Shown: positions 9,601-18,594, counted from the stretch's first letter. The stretch: 64,000 nucleotides of DNA from Paracoccus salsus (GCF_021556615.1 NZ_JAKGGD010000001.1:186001-250000), one strand, 5' to 3'. Notes: a model not told the origin generated them from the sequence alone. Made by a program: numbers and translations.

Positions 9601-11185
9601 CCTCGAAGGCCTGGTGAACACACATGTCGGCGAAATCGGCCTCGGTCCGGTTCCATCCGTTGACGACCTGATCGCGTTCCGCATCCGGCATGGGCGGCAT
9701 GTCGGCCAGTGGCCGATCCTGTGCCGCAGCCCCCGCAAGATGCGACAGGCGGGCCGCCAGAAGCTGCGCCGAGACCAGGTCGATCCGCGAGGCGTCGTAA
9801 TGCAGCCGCCCGCTTTCGGGTGAAACCGTGATCACCGTGCCCGCGACCGGCGCGTCCCCCGCCGCCGCGACGCCGATCTGCGGACGCTGCGGCGTCTCGA
9901 TCGCCGGATCGCGCAGCGGCAGATCCAGCGGGAAGGCCGGATATTGCCGCGCCCGTTCCAGCAGCGCCGCCATCTGGTCACGCAGCGCGTGCGTCGTGAT
10001 GGCAGGATCGGCATGGGCGCGCAGCGGCACCCAGTCCGACAGATATCCCGGCGCCCGCGGCGCGGCCGGATCATGCAATGCCAGATCGACCGGCTCGCCG
10101 CCTGCCAGCGTGCTGGCCAGCATCGCCGCACCGGCCAGCAGTTCGGGCGCCGAACCATCGACGGAAAGCGCCCGCCAGTCGCCCTCAGCGCTTGCGCCCC
10201 TTGCCAGCGGAACCGAAGCAGCCAGGAAGGATTTCAATGCCTTGCGCCAGTATCCTTCACCAGCAACAACGGCAGACATGGCATCGGTCAGCTCCGACAC
10301 ATCGCCAGGCGAATCCAGCAGCCTGCCGTTCAGGGTCGCGGGGTCGAACTCGGCGCCGTCCAGTGCCCTCAACCCGGTCAGACGCAGCGCGCCGTCGGCA
10401 AACATCACCGTGGCACCCTCGGCACAGGCTTCGATCACCTGGCCCGGCGCGCCGGTCGCCTCGGCCGGTTCGACATGCGCCACCGCGATCACCCGGCCTT
10501 CGGTCTCGAATTTCGCCAAAGCCAGCGGGTTCGGGTAATCACCGTGGTCCAGCCCGCGGATCAGCCTTGATGCCGCCTCTCGCGAACCGGCAAAGTTCAA
10601 GCGCGCCGCGCCCTCGGGCCGGTCGGCACGGGCGTGATAGCCGCGCTTCGACAGATCCTGTTCCTTGCGCTGCAATCCGTTTTCGATCTGACCGATGACC
10701 GCGCCGAAACTGTCGATGGCGGCCTCGAAGGCGCGGGCGTTGAGCGTCAGGGTCGTGTCGTCGGGCGCAATCTCGAACAGACGCTGTTCGAGGATGTCAC
10801 CCTCGTCGATGTCGCCGGTGATCAGATGCCAGGTAATGCCGTGCTGGCTGTCGCCCTGCATGATCGCCCAGGCCGGGGTGTTCAGCCCCGCCCGGCGCGG
10901 CAGCGGCCCGTCATGGAAGTTGATGGCGCCTTTCGACGCCCGGCTCAGCAGCGCATCGGGCACCAGCGACAGATTCGCTACGCTGAACAGCCAGTCATAG
11001 GTCAGGTCACCCGGCTGGCGGGTGTCGGACTGCGGCAGAACGCGAATGCCCTGACCCACGGCCCAGTCGCGAATGGCATCGTCTCGCGTCACGATCGCCG
11101 CGATGGCGTGCCCACGGTCGCGCCACTGGCCTGCACACTGGATCAGCAGGGATTCGTTGCCGATGAATAGGGCGGATTGCGTCAT
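6620..11185 (-). CDS. NRPS: formyltransferase - remnant C - A(split by luciferase-like monooxygenase) - PCP
   Basis: 1521 residues. Residues 1-290 are a methionyl-tRNA-formyltransferase-like domain: NFHDGPLP gives the Asn89/His91 pair, GDIDEGD gives the catalytic-Asp candidate (Asp127). Residues about 330-510 match only the C-terminal half of a condensation domain; no HHxxxDG motif exists. The adenylation domain starts near 525, with LIYTSGSTGRPKGV at 668 and SFDIS at 714. A complete luciferase-like monooxygenase of the MupA/Atu3671 family is inserted at about 753-1110 (FSLFYWGNDD, WTPERHFHAFGGPYP, ASGWHPEDF). The A domain then resumes (NMYGPTETTIW) and a carrier follows with GGHSL. The pocket residues read D-I-L-Q-M-G-M-I-W-K, two leucine-to-methionine changes from the published glycine code. 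The overall role is activation, oxidation and perhaps formylation of a glycyl unit, by inference. The start overlaps the GT2 stop in ATGA. Confidence 0.9.
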   Translation of the reverse strand: MTQSALFIGNESLLIQCAGQWRDRGHAIAAIVTRDDAIRDWAVGQGIRVLPQSDTRQPGDLTYDWLFSVANLSLVPDALLSRASKGAINFHDGPLPRRAGLNTPAWAIMQGDSQHGITWHLITGDIDEGDILEQRLFEIAPDDTTLTLNARAFEAAIDSFGAVIGQIENGLQRKEQDLSKRGYHARADRPEGAARLNFAGSREAASRLIRGLDHGDYPNPLALAKFETEGRVIAVAHVEPAEATGAPGQVIEACAEGATVMFADGALRLTGLRALDGAEFDPATLNGRLLDSPGDVSELTDAMSAVVAGEGYWRKALKSFLAASVPLARGASAEGDWRALSVDGSAPELLAGAAMLASTLAGGEPVDLALHDPAAPRAPGYLSDWVPLRAHADPAITTHALRDQMAALLERARQYPAFPLDLPLRDPAIETPQRPQIGVAAAGDAPVAGTVITVSPESGRLHYDASRIDLVSAQLLAARLSHLAGAAAQDRPLADMPPMPDAERDQVVNGWNRTEADFADMCVHQAFEAQVSRTPDAIALTVEDRSMTYAELNDRANRAAHVLREMGVRPGTLVGLHTGRSENLLVGTLAIMKAGGAYVPLDPAYPADRIALYIEDSGCPVIVTEAALSDGLPAHGAQLLVLDRDSRIADAATDNPDSGVTTGDLAYLIYTSGSTGRPKGVMLEHRNVANFFTGMDDRIQHDPAGVWLAVTSLSFDISVLELFYTLARGFRIVLMGDAERGLVSGGTAISDRPMDFSLFYWGNDDGVGREKYHLLLEGAKFADQHGFCAVWTPERHFHAFGGPYPNPSVTGAAVAAVTRNLEVRAGSCVAPLHHPIRIAEEWAVIDNLTNGRTGLAIASGWHPEDFVLRPENSPPANKPAMYEDIEILRKLWRGEKVAFPMAGGKMVDVLTQPRPVSDEINIWVTTAGNPATWREAGELGAHVLTHLLGQTIEEVAEKIKIYHKALRDSGRDPSHYRVTLMLHSYLADDRETAREVARGPMKSYLASAAALVKQYAWAFPAFKKPQGISNPMEIDLGTLSDEENEAILDFAFHRYFEDSGLFGTVEEMLPRVEHLKQIGVTEIAALIDYGIAREQVLEGLKPLADLLARANAGSVPAHDDFSIAAQIRRHGVTHLQCTPSMARMIAMNDDARAALARVRHLMIGGEALSGSLVADLNAASPAGIENMYGPTETTIWSTTATADASEANASIGTPIANTRVYVLDEALRPVPVGLPGELWIGGAGVARGYWQRDDLTDERFKPNPFHQGRMYRTGDLVRWMADGRLEFLGRADHQVKMRGYRIELGEIEAVAEGVAGVRQAVVMAREDRPGDMRLVAYVTGDSWLSTETLQQHLAQVLPAHMVPAHVVKVPEFPLTPNRKVDRKALPAPADASAPASEEFVAPAVGVQATIAEVWSRILNRPQIGARDNFFAMGGHSLLAVQAHREIRQALGGGVKLSITDIFQFPTLEGLAGHLGEGDAANNASEPAQAAAGADVLAEDRAAARADAMARRRALRAGRGQG

Positions 11186-12180
11186 GTCGTCCTCTTGGTG
11201 ACGGAAGCTGCGTCGGGATGAATGGCAGCGGGCCGGATACCGGTCGCAAGCGCGCGGATGTCGTGAGCCAGCAGGTCACGCATGAAATGGGGGCCGCCGC
11301 TGCGCCGCGACGATCCCAACGCGACCCGAAGCCGGTTGATCGTCAGTCCTGCGAGTTGCGCCAGTGTCGCGGCCACCGCCGTCCCCAAGCCGTGATTCTT
11401 GCGGAAATAGCGCCACCGGCTGTCGAACCAGTAAGCCGGCGTCCGCGCCCATTCCTTCATGCCCGTCGAGACCGAGCCGATATGCGCCACCCGGCTGGCA
11501 GGAACGTAATCCGTCCGCCAGCCCGCCCGCGCCGCGCGCAGGCAGAGATCGGTTTCCTCGTAATAGAGGAAATATCCCTCGTCGAAGGCGCCGATTTCAT
11601 CCAGCATGTCCTGGCGCATCATCACGCTGGCGCCGGCCACCCAGTCCATCGGCGTGGTCTGGCTGGGAATGGGCTGCGGGATGACCGCGTGACGCATCAG
11701 CTTGCTGATCGGGCCGGTCTGCGCGCCGCCCTCGAATTCCGAGGCGACCGAGGGAAAGCGGAAGCCGGTCACGTGGGGCACGTCGTCGGTGCCGTGGATA
11801 AAGCTGCCGGCCAGCCCGGTCCTGGGGTGCTGCTCCATGTGGTCCAGCAGGTTGCGGATCGCATCGGCGGCGGGAAAGGCGTCCGAGTTCAGCAGATAGA
11901 CATGGTCGGGGCGCCCCCCTGCCCCCAGTCCGGCACGAATTCCGACATTGTTGCCCGCGCCGAATCCGCCGTTCCGGCCCGACTGGATCACCCGCACCCG
12001 GTCCCAGCCGCGTTCCGCGACCGCGGCGCGCAACATCGCCTCGGACCCGTCGCCACTGTCGTTGTCCACGATGACGATGCCGCCCTCGATCCCCGTCATC
12101 GCCGCGATAGCCGCCTCGGCCGAACGGATGGTCATGTCGGGCGTGCGCCAGTTCAGGATGACAGTCAGGACACTGGCCAT
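11182..12180 (-). CDS. GT2-family glycosyltransferase (rhamnosyltransferase/WbbL-like)
   Basis: 332 residues. It has ILNWRTPDMT, VIVDNDSGDGSE and GFGAGNNVGI at the nucleotide-sugar site, LLNSDAF as the DXD-equivalent, and DEGYFLYYEETDLCLRAARAGW near the active-site base. These are standard for WbbL-like rhamnosyltransferases and relatives. The gene sits between the PKS stop (3 bp away) and the NRPS start (4-bp overlap), so all three are probably co-translated. A glycosyltransferase in that position suggests that the assembly-line product ends on a sugar, or that sugar and acyl steps act on the same carrier. The donor cannot be deduced; the rhamnosyl label reflects family resemblance only. Confidence 0.82.
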   Translation of the reverse strand: MASVLTVILNWRTPDMTIRSAEAAIAAMTGIEGGIVIVDNDSGDGSEAMLRAAVAERGWDRVRVIQSGRNGGFGAGNNVGIRAGLGAGGRPDHVYLLNSDAFPAADAIRNLLDHMEQHPRTGLAGSFIHGTDDVPHVTGFRFPSVASEFEGGAQTGPISKLMRHAVIPQPIPSQTTPMDWVAGASVMMRQDMLDEIGAFDEGYFLYYEETDLCLRAARAGWRTDYVPASRVAHIGSVSTGMKEWARTPAYWFDSRWRYFRKNHGLGTAVAATLAQLAGLTINRLRVALGSSRRSGGPHFMRDLLAHDIRALATGIRPAAIHPDAASVTKRTT

Positions 12181-12183
12181 GAT

Positions 12184-15100
12184 CTACTCCGCGGCCTGCG
12201 CCATGGGCTGCGCGATCGCGGCCTCGGCCTTGCCGATCACCTCGCGCAGGCGCGCGGCCATCACCCGAACATTCGGTTCCAGCACCATGCTGTCATGATC
12301 GCCCGGAACCTCGACCACCTGCAGCGAGGGCGCAAAGCGGGTCAGGTCGTTGTCGGGAACCACATATTCCTTGGCCGAGCTGACCCATCGGCCGCCCGAG
12401 ACCCGCCAGTGCCGGTCCAGCGGCGGGCGGAAAAGCACCACGCGCCCGTCGCGCGGCTGCATGTCGTAGCCAGGCAAGGCAGCACGGAAGGCGGACTCGA
12501 TGGCGCTGTTGTGAAACTGGTTCGCGGTTTCGGGTGCCGCATTCGCCCGTTCCTGCTGCTGGCGTTTCCAATCGGCCCGGGCCTTCATCCATTCGACCAG
12601 ATAGCCCGGTCCCTTGCGACGCAACTCGGCCAGCTTGATGAGGACCTTGTCCTGGCGGCTGAGCCAGGGCCGTATCGGCAGCGGCGTGTCCAGCAGCACC
12701 GTCAGGGCGACCTCCTCGCCCTCGGCCTCCAGTTGGCGCGCCATCTCCCACGCGATCAGACCGCCGCCCGAGAAGCCGCCCAGAAGATAGGGTCCGACCG
12801 GTTGAACCTGCTTCAATTCCGCGATGTAATCCCTTGCGGCATCGACGAAATTGTCATGCGGCTTGTCCTCGCCGAACAGCCCCCGCGCCTGCAGCCCGTA
12901 GAAAGGCCGGTCGCCGCCCAGAAGCTGCGCCAGATGCCGCAGGTTGAGCACGTTGCCGAACATGCCGGCGACGAGGAAGAACGGTCGCTTCGACCCGCCC
13001 TCACCCTGGTGCATCGGCACCAGATGCGTGAACCGCCGGGCGGGCGCCTTCCTGGGCGCGTCGGTCGTCTCGCCTTCCTGCGGTCCGATCCGGTCCTCGA
13101 TCATCGCCGCGCAGGCCGCGATCGTCGGTGCCTCGAAGAGGACAGAGATCGGGAAGTCGACCGAATAGGTCTTGCGGATCATCGCGAACAGCCGGACCGC
13201 GATCAGCGAGTGTCCGCCCAGATCGAAGAAACTGTCCTCGACGCCGACCTGGCTGACACCCAGCAGTTCCTGCCAGAACCCGACCAGAGTCCGTTCGATG
13301 CCGTTGCGCGGCTCGACATAGTCGCTGTCAAGCTGCGGACGCTCGAAGCCCTGACGCTCCTCGGTTTCGGTCCCGCCATGTCCGGCCTGTTCGATGAGCG
13401 TGTCCAGCGGCATGGACGACACGATGACCTGCGCCTTGCCGGCCGCCAGCGCGCGAAGAAAGCCCTCGGCCCCTTCGTCGGGCCGGATGCCCTGCGACAG
13501 GTTATGCTGAAGACGCTCTTCAGCCGGCGAAAGCTTGCGGTCGGCCTTTCCGCCATCTGGAAAGATCACGTCGCGCTTGCCGGTCGTCGCGGCAAAATCC
13601 AGCGCGCCGTCAAGGCGATGGATGGTGAACCCCGAGATCTCGATCAGCACCTTCCCGTGCGGGTCGGTCAGGGTGATGTCGAAGCGCGCGAAGGGATTTT
13701 CACTGCGATTGTCGCCCGCATTGCGGACCCAGCTGCGTATTTCGGGCGTCAGCGGCGCATGCACCTTGATCGACGCGTAGTTGACGGGCACCCAGAGATG
13801 GTCGGGCTGATAGCCAGCGATGAGCCCCATCGCCCAACCGGTCGCAAGATCCATCAGAGCGGGGTGGATCGGATATCCCTGCGCGGGCTCTGCCCTGAAG
13901 GCATCCGGCAGCGCCAGTTCGGCCAGACCCTCGCCCTCGCCATAGGCGCGGCGGCGCAGGACGCGCCAGCGCGGTCCGAACCGCAGATGGGCCTCCTGAG
14001 GGCTGACCAGCCCCCTCGGGTCCGCCTCGGCATCGCGCGAACAGCGGGCGGAAATCGCCGCCAGATCGATCGCGTCGGCGGCGGTAACGCCAAAGCCGAT
14101 CTGGGCCTGGGCGTTCAGCTCGTATCCCTTGCGGCCGTCGGACATCGCATCGCTGCGGATCTGGACCGCGTAGCCCTCGTCGTTGCGGGCCAGGGACAGC
14201 CGCATCTCGCGCGTGGTGCCATCGTCCACGGCCAGCGGACGGAAAAAATACAGGTCCCGGATCTCGAACGGTCCGGTTTCGCCGTTTTCCCGCAACGCCT
14301 CGGCGATCAGGTCCAGATAGCCGGTGCCCGGGATCAGCGCCTGACCAGCCCGTGTCCTGTGGCCATCCAGCAGCCATTGCCGCGTGGTGAATTCGGCGGT
14401 GAAGATGCGGTTGCCTTCGGCGTCGAAACTGGCCTTGTCCAGCAACGGCGTCGCGGCCTTGGTCACCGGCGCGGGTTCGGGCGTCGCAAAGGCCTCGGCC
14501 GCCATGCCCACCTCGGCCCAGATTCCCCAGTTGATGGCGGTGACGGCGGTCTTGCCGCCCGCCCGTGACTTGGCCCATGCATTGAGGAACTCGTTCGCGG
14601 CGACATAGTCGACCTGGCCGGCAGGCGCGATCACGGTCGAGGTCGAGCTGAAGACCACGATCCGGTCGACCGAGCCGTCGGGGAAGACCTTGTCCAGAAC
14701 CTCGGTGCCGTGGACCTTGGGGGCAAAGACATTCTCGACGCTTCCCGGTGTCTTGGCCAGGATCGGCGCGTCATCGACGACGCCCGCGCCATGGATCACC
14801 GCGTCGATGCGGCCGAAGCGTTTCACGGTCGTGTCGCGTGCCGCCTGCATGTCCTGAATGTTGCAGACATCGGCCGTCAGGCAGATCACCTCGGCCCCGG
14901 CGGCTTCCAGCGCCCTGACCCCCTGAATTCGGGTGGCGATCGGGTCGCCGGGCGCGGCGGTGCGCAGCACGCGGTCCCACTGATCCCGCCCCGGCAAGGC
15001 CCGCCGCCCGACCAGCGCGATCCTGGCGCCGTGATCGCGCGCCAGGCGTTCGGCCACGGTCAGGCCGATCCCGCCATAGCCGCCGGTCAGCAGCACCACC

Positions 15101-18100
15101 GCGCCTTGCCGCAGCCCGTCGGTGGCCTGCGTCAGCGGCAGGTGTCGCCAGCCCAGCTCATAGCGGCGGTCACCGCGCAGGGCGGCCGAGAGATTTGCCG
15201 GTTCGGCCAGCATTTCCTCGAGCACGCGGTCGGTCAGCGCGTCCCAGGCGCTCTCGTTTCGCCGCCCCTGCGGCAGCACCAGGTCCAGCGCCGCGCAGGT
15301 CACACCCGGCAATTCGCGCGGAATCACCCGGAGCGGCCCGGCCATCGTCGCCTTTTCGGGATAGGGAAGCGCTTCTGATCGCACCTGCGCCGCACCGTTG
15401 GTCACCGCCAGAACGTGGATCGGTCGGGGCAGGTTTTCCTCGGCGATGGCCTGCGCCAGGAACATCAGGCTGTAAAAACCCTGCTCCTGGTTGCGATGGA
15501 AGAAGCTGGATCCGGGACGAAAGCTCTCGGTCGCCGTCACCAGCCAGAAATGCGCGATGCGCTGCGGCGCCAGCCCTGCCGCGACAAGATCATGGATGAG
15601 CCGGTCGTAATCCTCGCGACCGCGTTCGGGCGAGATCGTGAAGCGGTCCTCGCCCGTCTGGGCGAAAATGTCGCCCGCGCGCACCTCGATCACCCGGTGT
15701 CCGGCCTGACGCAGACGCGCGATGGCGCGTCCCGCCACGCCACCCTCATCGGCAAATACCAGCCAGCTGCGCGGTTCGGACAGTTCCAGCTCGTCCGCCT
15801 CGACCTCGGTTTCCGGCGCTCGCGGTCGCCAATGCGGCTGCCAGCCCCAGTTCTCGATCCCTTCGACGCGCTCTGCCCACTCTTCCTCGGGCAGGCTTTC
15901 GGCCCGGCCGGGTTCAATGAAATAGCTGTTTCGCTGGAACGGATAGGTCGGCAGCGGCACCCGGTTCCGGCGAGCCTCGCCCCAGATCGGGGTCCAGTCC
16001 ACCGGCACGCCAAGCGCCCAGAGCCGGCCCACCGTGGCGATGAAGAATTCGTCATCGGGGACCTCCTGCTGGGGGTGGCGCAGGGCCGGCACGACCTGGT
16101 TGGCGGGAATGCCGTTGGCCTGCACCAGCGAGGACAGCGCCCGGCCGGGACCCATCTCGATATAGACGCGGCATTTGCGGTCCATCAGATGTGCGACACC
16201 GTCGGCGAAGTTCACCGTGTTGCGAAGATGCGCGACCCAGTAGTCGGGACTGGTCGCCTCGGAGGCGGTCAGCGCCTTGCCCGTCCGGTTCGAGATGACG
16301 GGAATCCGCGGCGCATTCAGGCTGATCGCCCGCAGATAGTCACCGAACCGCGCGAGGATCGGCTCCAGCATCCGGCTGTGCGCCGCGATGTCGATCTGGA
16401 TGCGCTGCGCCTCGATCTCGTCTGTGGCCAGCCGGGCCTCCAACGCGTCCAGCGCGGCTTGCGGCCCCGAGACGACACACAGGTCGGGGGCGTTGATCGA
16501 CGCCATGTCCAGATCGTCGGCCCAGTAGTCTTTCAGCGCCTCTTGCGACAAGGGCACCGACAGCATGCCGCCCGGCGCGATCGTGTCGAAAAGCTGGCCG
16601 CGCAGATGCACCAGCCCGATGCAGTCCTCGAACGAGATCACGCCGGCCAGACAGGCGGCGGTGTTCTCGCCCATCGAATGGCCGATCAGCGCCGCCGGCC
16701 GGACGCCCCAACTCAGCCAAAGCTGCGCCAGCGCATATTCCGTGATCATGATCAGCGGCAGCTGGACCGACGGTTTCTTCAACTGTTCGACGGCGTTCGC
16801 CATGCCCTGCGGCTCGGGCAACCAGAGCGCCCGCAGATCATAGTCAAGGCTGGGGACAAGGTGATCCAGCCCCTTGTCCATCCATTCGCGGAACACCGGC
16901 TCGGTCTCGTAAAGGTCGCGCGCCATGCCGGCAAACTGGGCGCCGCCGCCGGGGAACATGAAGATGCTTTGGGGACGGTCCGGCAGTTCCTGATGGGTGA
17001 AAACCTCGCGGGGGTCGGCCTCCTCCAGCTTGCGTGCGGCCTCTTCGTGGCTGTCCGCGACGACGATCCGACGATGCTCGAACGCGCGGCGGCCTTCCTT
17101 GAGGGTCCAGGCGACATCGGCAAGATCCTGTTCGGGATGCGCGCGCAGATGCGCGGCAAGGTTCTTGCCGGCCTGATCCAGCGCCGCCTTGCTGCGCGCG
17201 GACAGGACCAGCAACTGGAAGGGCCAGTCGCTTGTCTCGGAGGCGGCGCGTTCCGGCGCTTCTTCGACAACCGCATGGGCGTTGGTGCCGCCGACGCCAA
17301 GGCTGTTCACCCCGGCCCGCCGCGGCGCGCCCTTGAGGCGCGGGAACGGGTTCAGCCGATCATTCACCTTGAAGGGAGAATGCTCGAAATCGATGGCGGG
17401 GTTCGGCGCCTCGTAGCCCAGCGACGGCGGGATCTGGCCGTGATACAGGGCCATGCTGACCTTGATCAGGCTGGCGACGCCTGCGGCGGTGTCGGTGTGG
17501 CCGATATTGGTCTTGACGCTGCCGATGCCGCAGAAGCCGCGCTCCTGCGTGGTTTCCTCGAAGGCCTGGGTCAGCGCCGCGACCTCGATCGGGTCGCCCA
17601 GATAGGTGCCCGTGCCGTGGCATTCGATATAGCCGATCGTGTCGGCGCTGACGCCCGCCACGCCATGCGCCTCGGCCACGGCCCGCGACTGTCCCTCGAC
17701 CGACGGCGCAAGGTAACCCGCCTTGGCCGCGCCGTCATTGTTGATCGCCGTACCGCGGACGACCGCCCAGATATGGTCGCCATCGGCAATCGCATCCTCG
17801 AGCCTGCGCAGCACAACGCAGCCCGCGCCCGATCCGAAGACGGTCCCCTGCGCGCGGTGGTCGAAAGCATGGCAGTGGCCATCCGGCGACAGGATCTCGC
17901 CCTCTTCGAACAGATATCCCCGTGCATGGGGCAGTTCGATGGTCACGCCGCCGGCCAGCGCCATGTCGCACTCGCCGTTCAGCAGCGACTGCGCCGCCAG
18001 ATGCACGGCCACCAGCGAGGTCGAACATGCCGTCTGGATCGACAGGCTGGGACCTTTCAGGTCGAAGATGTGGCTGACGCGCGTGGACAGGAAATCCTTG

Positions 18101-18594
18101 TCGTTTCCGGTGTGGCGCAGCAGGAACATGCCGGTGTTCTTCACCAGGTCCGGGTTCGAGCAGATATTGAAATAGAAATAGCTGCCCATCCCGCAACCGG
18201 CATAGACGCCGATCGGACCATCGAACTCCTCGGGCGTGTGGCCCGAATCCTCCAGCGCCTCCCAGGCGCATTCCAGGAACTGACGGTGCTGCGGGTCCAT
18301 GATCGCCGCTTCCTTGGGCGACAGGCCGAAGAACTCGGCGTCGAAGCGCTCCAGCCCCTCGAGGATCGAAGCGGCGGGCACATAGTTCTTCTGACGCATC
18401 CGCGCGGGGCTTTCGCCGTTGGCGATCAGCTCCTCGACCGACAGGTGGCGGATCGATTCAATACCGTCGCGCAGGTTCGTCCAGAACCGCGAAACGTTCG
18501 GCGCGCCCGGCAGATGCGCGGCCATTCCCGTGATGGCGATTGCCCCTTCGGGGATTTGCACCGAAGCGTTCTGACCAGTCATCGCGCCACCCAT
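12184..18594 (-). CDS. Type I polyketide synthase, KS-AT-KR-DH-ACP-TE
   Basis: 2136 residues. KS: TACSTS with Cys190, plus His326 (ECHGTGT) and His366 (KTNIGHT). AT: FPGGGAQ at 547, GHSMGE with Ser640, and IAAHS in place of the usual HAFH or YASH, so extender choice is uncertain (malonyl most likely). KR: TGGYGGIG near 1170, Ser1317/Tyr1330. A dehydratase-like fold follows, with LLDGHRTRAGQALIPGTGYL (His1412) and HPALMD (Asp1582). ACP: DLGGHSLIAV, Ser1796. TE: GGFSGGG, Ser1942, with a C-terminal GDHD. The KR-before-DH order departs from the usual DH-ER-KR order. It probably extends the NRPS-bound unit once and releases it. ATG 18594 is used; the ATG at 18582 has a better ribosome site (GGGTGG). 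It heads the operon. Confidence 0.92.
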   Translation of the reverse strand: MGGAMTGQNASVQIPEGAIAITGMAAHLPGAPNVSRFWTNLRDGIESIRHLSVEELIANGESPARMRQKNYVPAASILEGLERFDAEFFGLSPKEAAIMDPQHRQFLECAWEALEDSGHTPEEFDGPIGVYAGCGMGSYFYFNICSNPDLVKNTGMFLLRHTGNDKDFLSTRVSHIFDLKGPSLSIQTACSTSLVAVHLAAQSLLNGECDMALAGGVTIELPHARGYLFEEGEILSPDGHCHAFDHRAQGTVFGSGAGCVVLRRLEDAIADGDHIWAVVRGTAINNDGAAKAGYLAPSVEGQSRAVAEAHGVAGVSADTIGYIECHGTGTYLGDPIEVAALTQAFEETTQERGFCGIGSVKTNIGHTDTAAGVASLIKVSMALYHGQIPPSLGYEAPNPAIDFEHSPFKVNDRLNPFPRLKGAPRRAGVNSLGVGGTNAHAVVEEAPERAASETSDWPFQLLVLSARSKAALDQAGKNLAAHLRAHPEQDLADVAWTLKEGRRAFEHRRIVVADSHEEAARKLEEADPREVFTHQELPDRPQSIFMFPGGGAQFAGMARDLYETEPVFREWMDKGLDHLVPSLDYDLRALWLPEPQGMANAVEQLKKPSVQLPLIMITEYALAQLWLSWGVRPAALIGHSMGENTAACLAGVISFEDCIGLVHLRGQLFDTIAPGGMLSVPLSQEALKDYWADDLDMASINAPDLCVVSGPQAALDALEARLATDEIEAQRIQIDIAAHSRMLEPILARFGDYLRAISLNAPRIPVISNRTGKALTASEATSPDYWVAHLRNTVNFADGVAHLMDRKCRVYIEMGPGRALSSLVQANGIPANQVVPALRHPQQEVPDDEFFIATVGRLWALGVPVDWTPIWGEARRNRVPLPTYPFQRNSYFIEPGRAESLPEEEWAERVEGIENWGWQPHWRPRAPETEVEADELELSEPRSWLVFADEGGVAGRAIARLRQAGHRVIEVRAGDIFAQTGEDRFTISPERGREDYDRLIHDLVAAGLAPQRIAHFWLVTATESFRPGSSFFHRNQEQGFYSLMFLAQAIAEENLPRPIHVLAVTNGAAQVRSEALPYPEKATMAGPLRVIPRELPGVTCAALDLVLPQGRRNESAWDALTDRVLEEMLAEPANLSAALRGDRRYELGWRHLPLTQATDGLRQGAVVLLTGGYGGIGLTVAERLARDHGARIALVGRRALPGRDQWDRVLRTAAPGDPIATRIQGVRALEAAGAEVICLTADVCNIQDMQAARDTTVKRFGRIDAVIHGAGVVDDAPILAKTPGSVENVFAPKVHGTEVLDKVFPDGSVDRIVVFSSTSTVIAPAGQVDYVAANEFLNAWAKSRAGGKTAVTAINWGIWAEVGMAAEAFATPEPAPVTKAATPLLDKASFDAEGNRIFTAEFTTRQWLLDGHRTRAGQALIPGTGYLDLIAEALRENGETGPFEIRDLYFFRPLAVDDGTTREMRLSLARNDEGYAVQIRSDAMSDGRKGYELNAQAQIGFGVTAADAIDLAAISARCSRDAEADPRGLVSPQEAHLRFGPRWRVLRRRAYGEGEGLAELALPDAFRAEPAQGYPIHPALMDLATGWAMGLIAGYQPDHLWVPVNYASIKVHAPLTPEIRSWVRNAGDNRSENPFARFDITLTDPHGKVLIEISGFTIHRLDGALDFAATTGKRDVIFPDGGKADRKLSPAEERLQHNLSQGIRPDEGAEGFLRALAAGKAQVIVSSMPLDTLIEQAGHGGTETEERQGFERPQLDSDYVEPRNGIERTLVGFWQELLGVSQVGVEDSFFDLGGHSLIAVRLFAMIRKTYSVDFPISVLFEAPTIAACAAMIEDRIGPQEGETTDAPRKAPARRFTHLVPMHQGEGGSKRPFFLVAGMFGNVLNLRHLAQLLGGDRPFYGLQARGLFGEDKPHDNFVDAARDYIAELKQVQPVGPYLLGGFSGGGLIAWEMARQLEAEGEEVALTVLLDTPLPIRPWLSRQDKVLIKLAELRRKGPGYLVEWMKARADWKRQQQERANAAPETANQFHNSAIESAFRAALPGYDMQPRDGRVVLFRPPLDRHWRVSGGRWVSSAKEYVVPDNDLTRFAPSLQVVEVPGDHDSMVLEPNVRVMAARLREVIGKAEAAIAQPMAQAAE

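Noticed and set aside
1..18594. Interpretation of the NRPS/PKS as a siderophore cluster, because the Atu3671 monooxygenase family is known from such clusters
   Set aside because: No TonB receptor, siderophore exporter, ferric reductase or Fur-like box is visible, while glycan genes surround it. It remains possible but is less supported.
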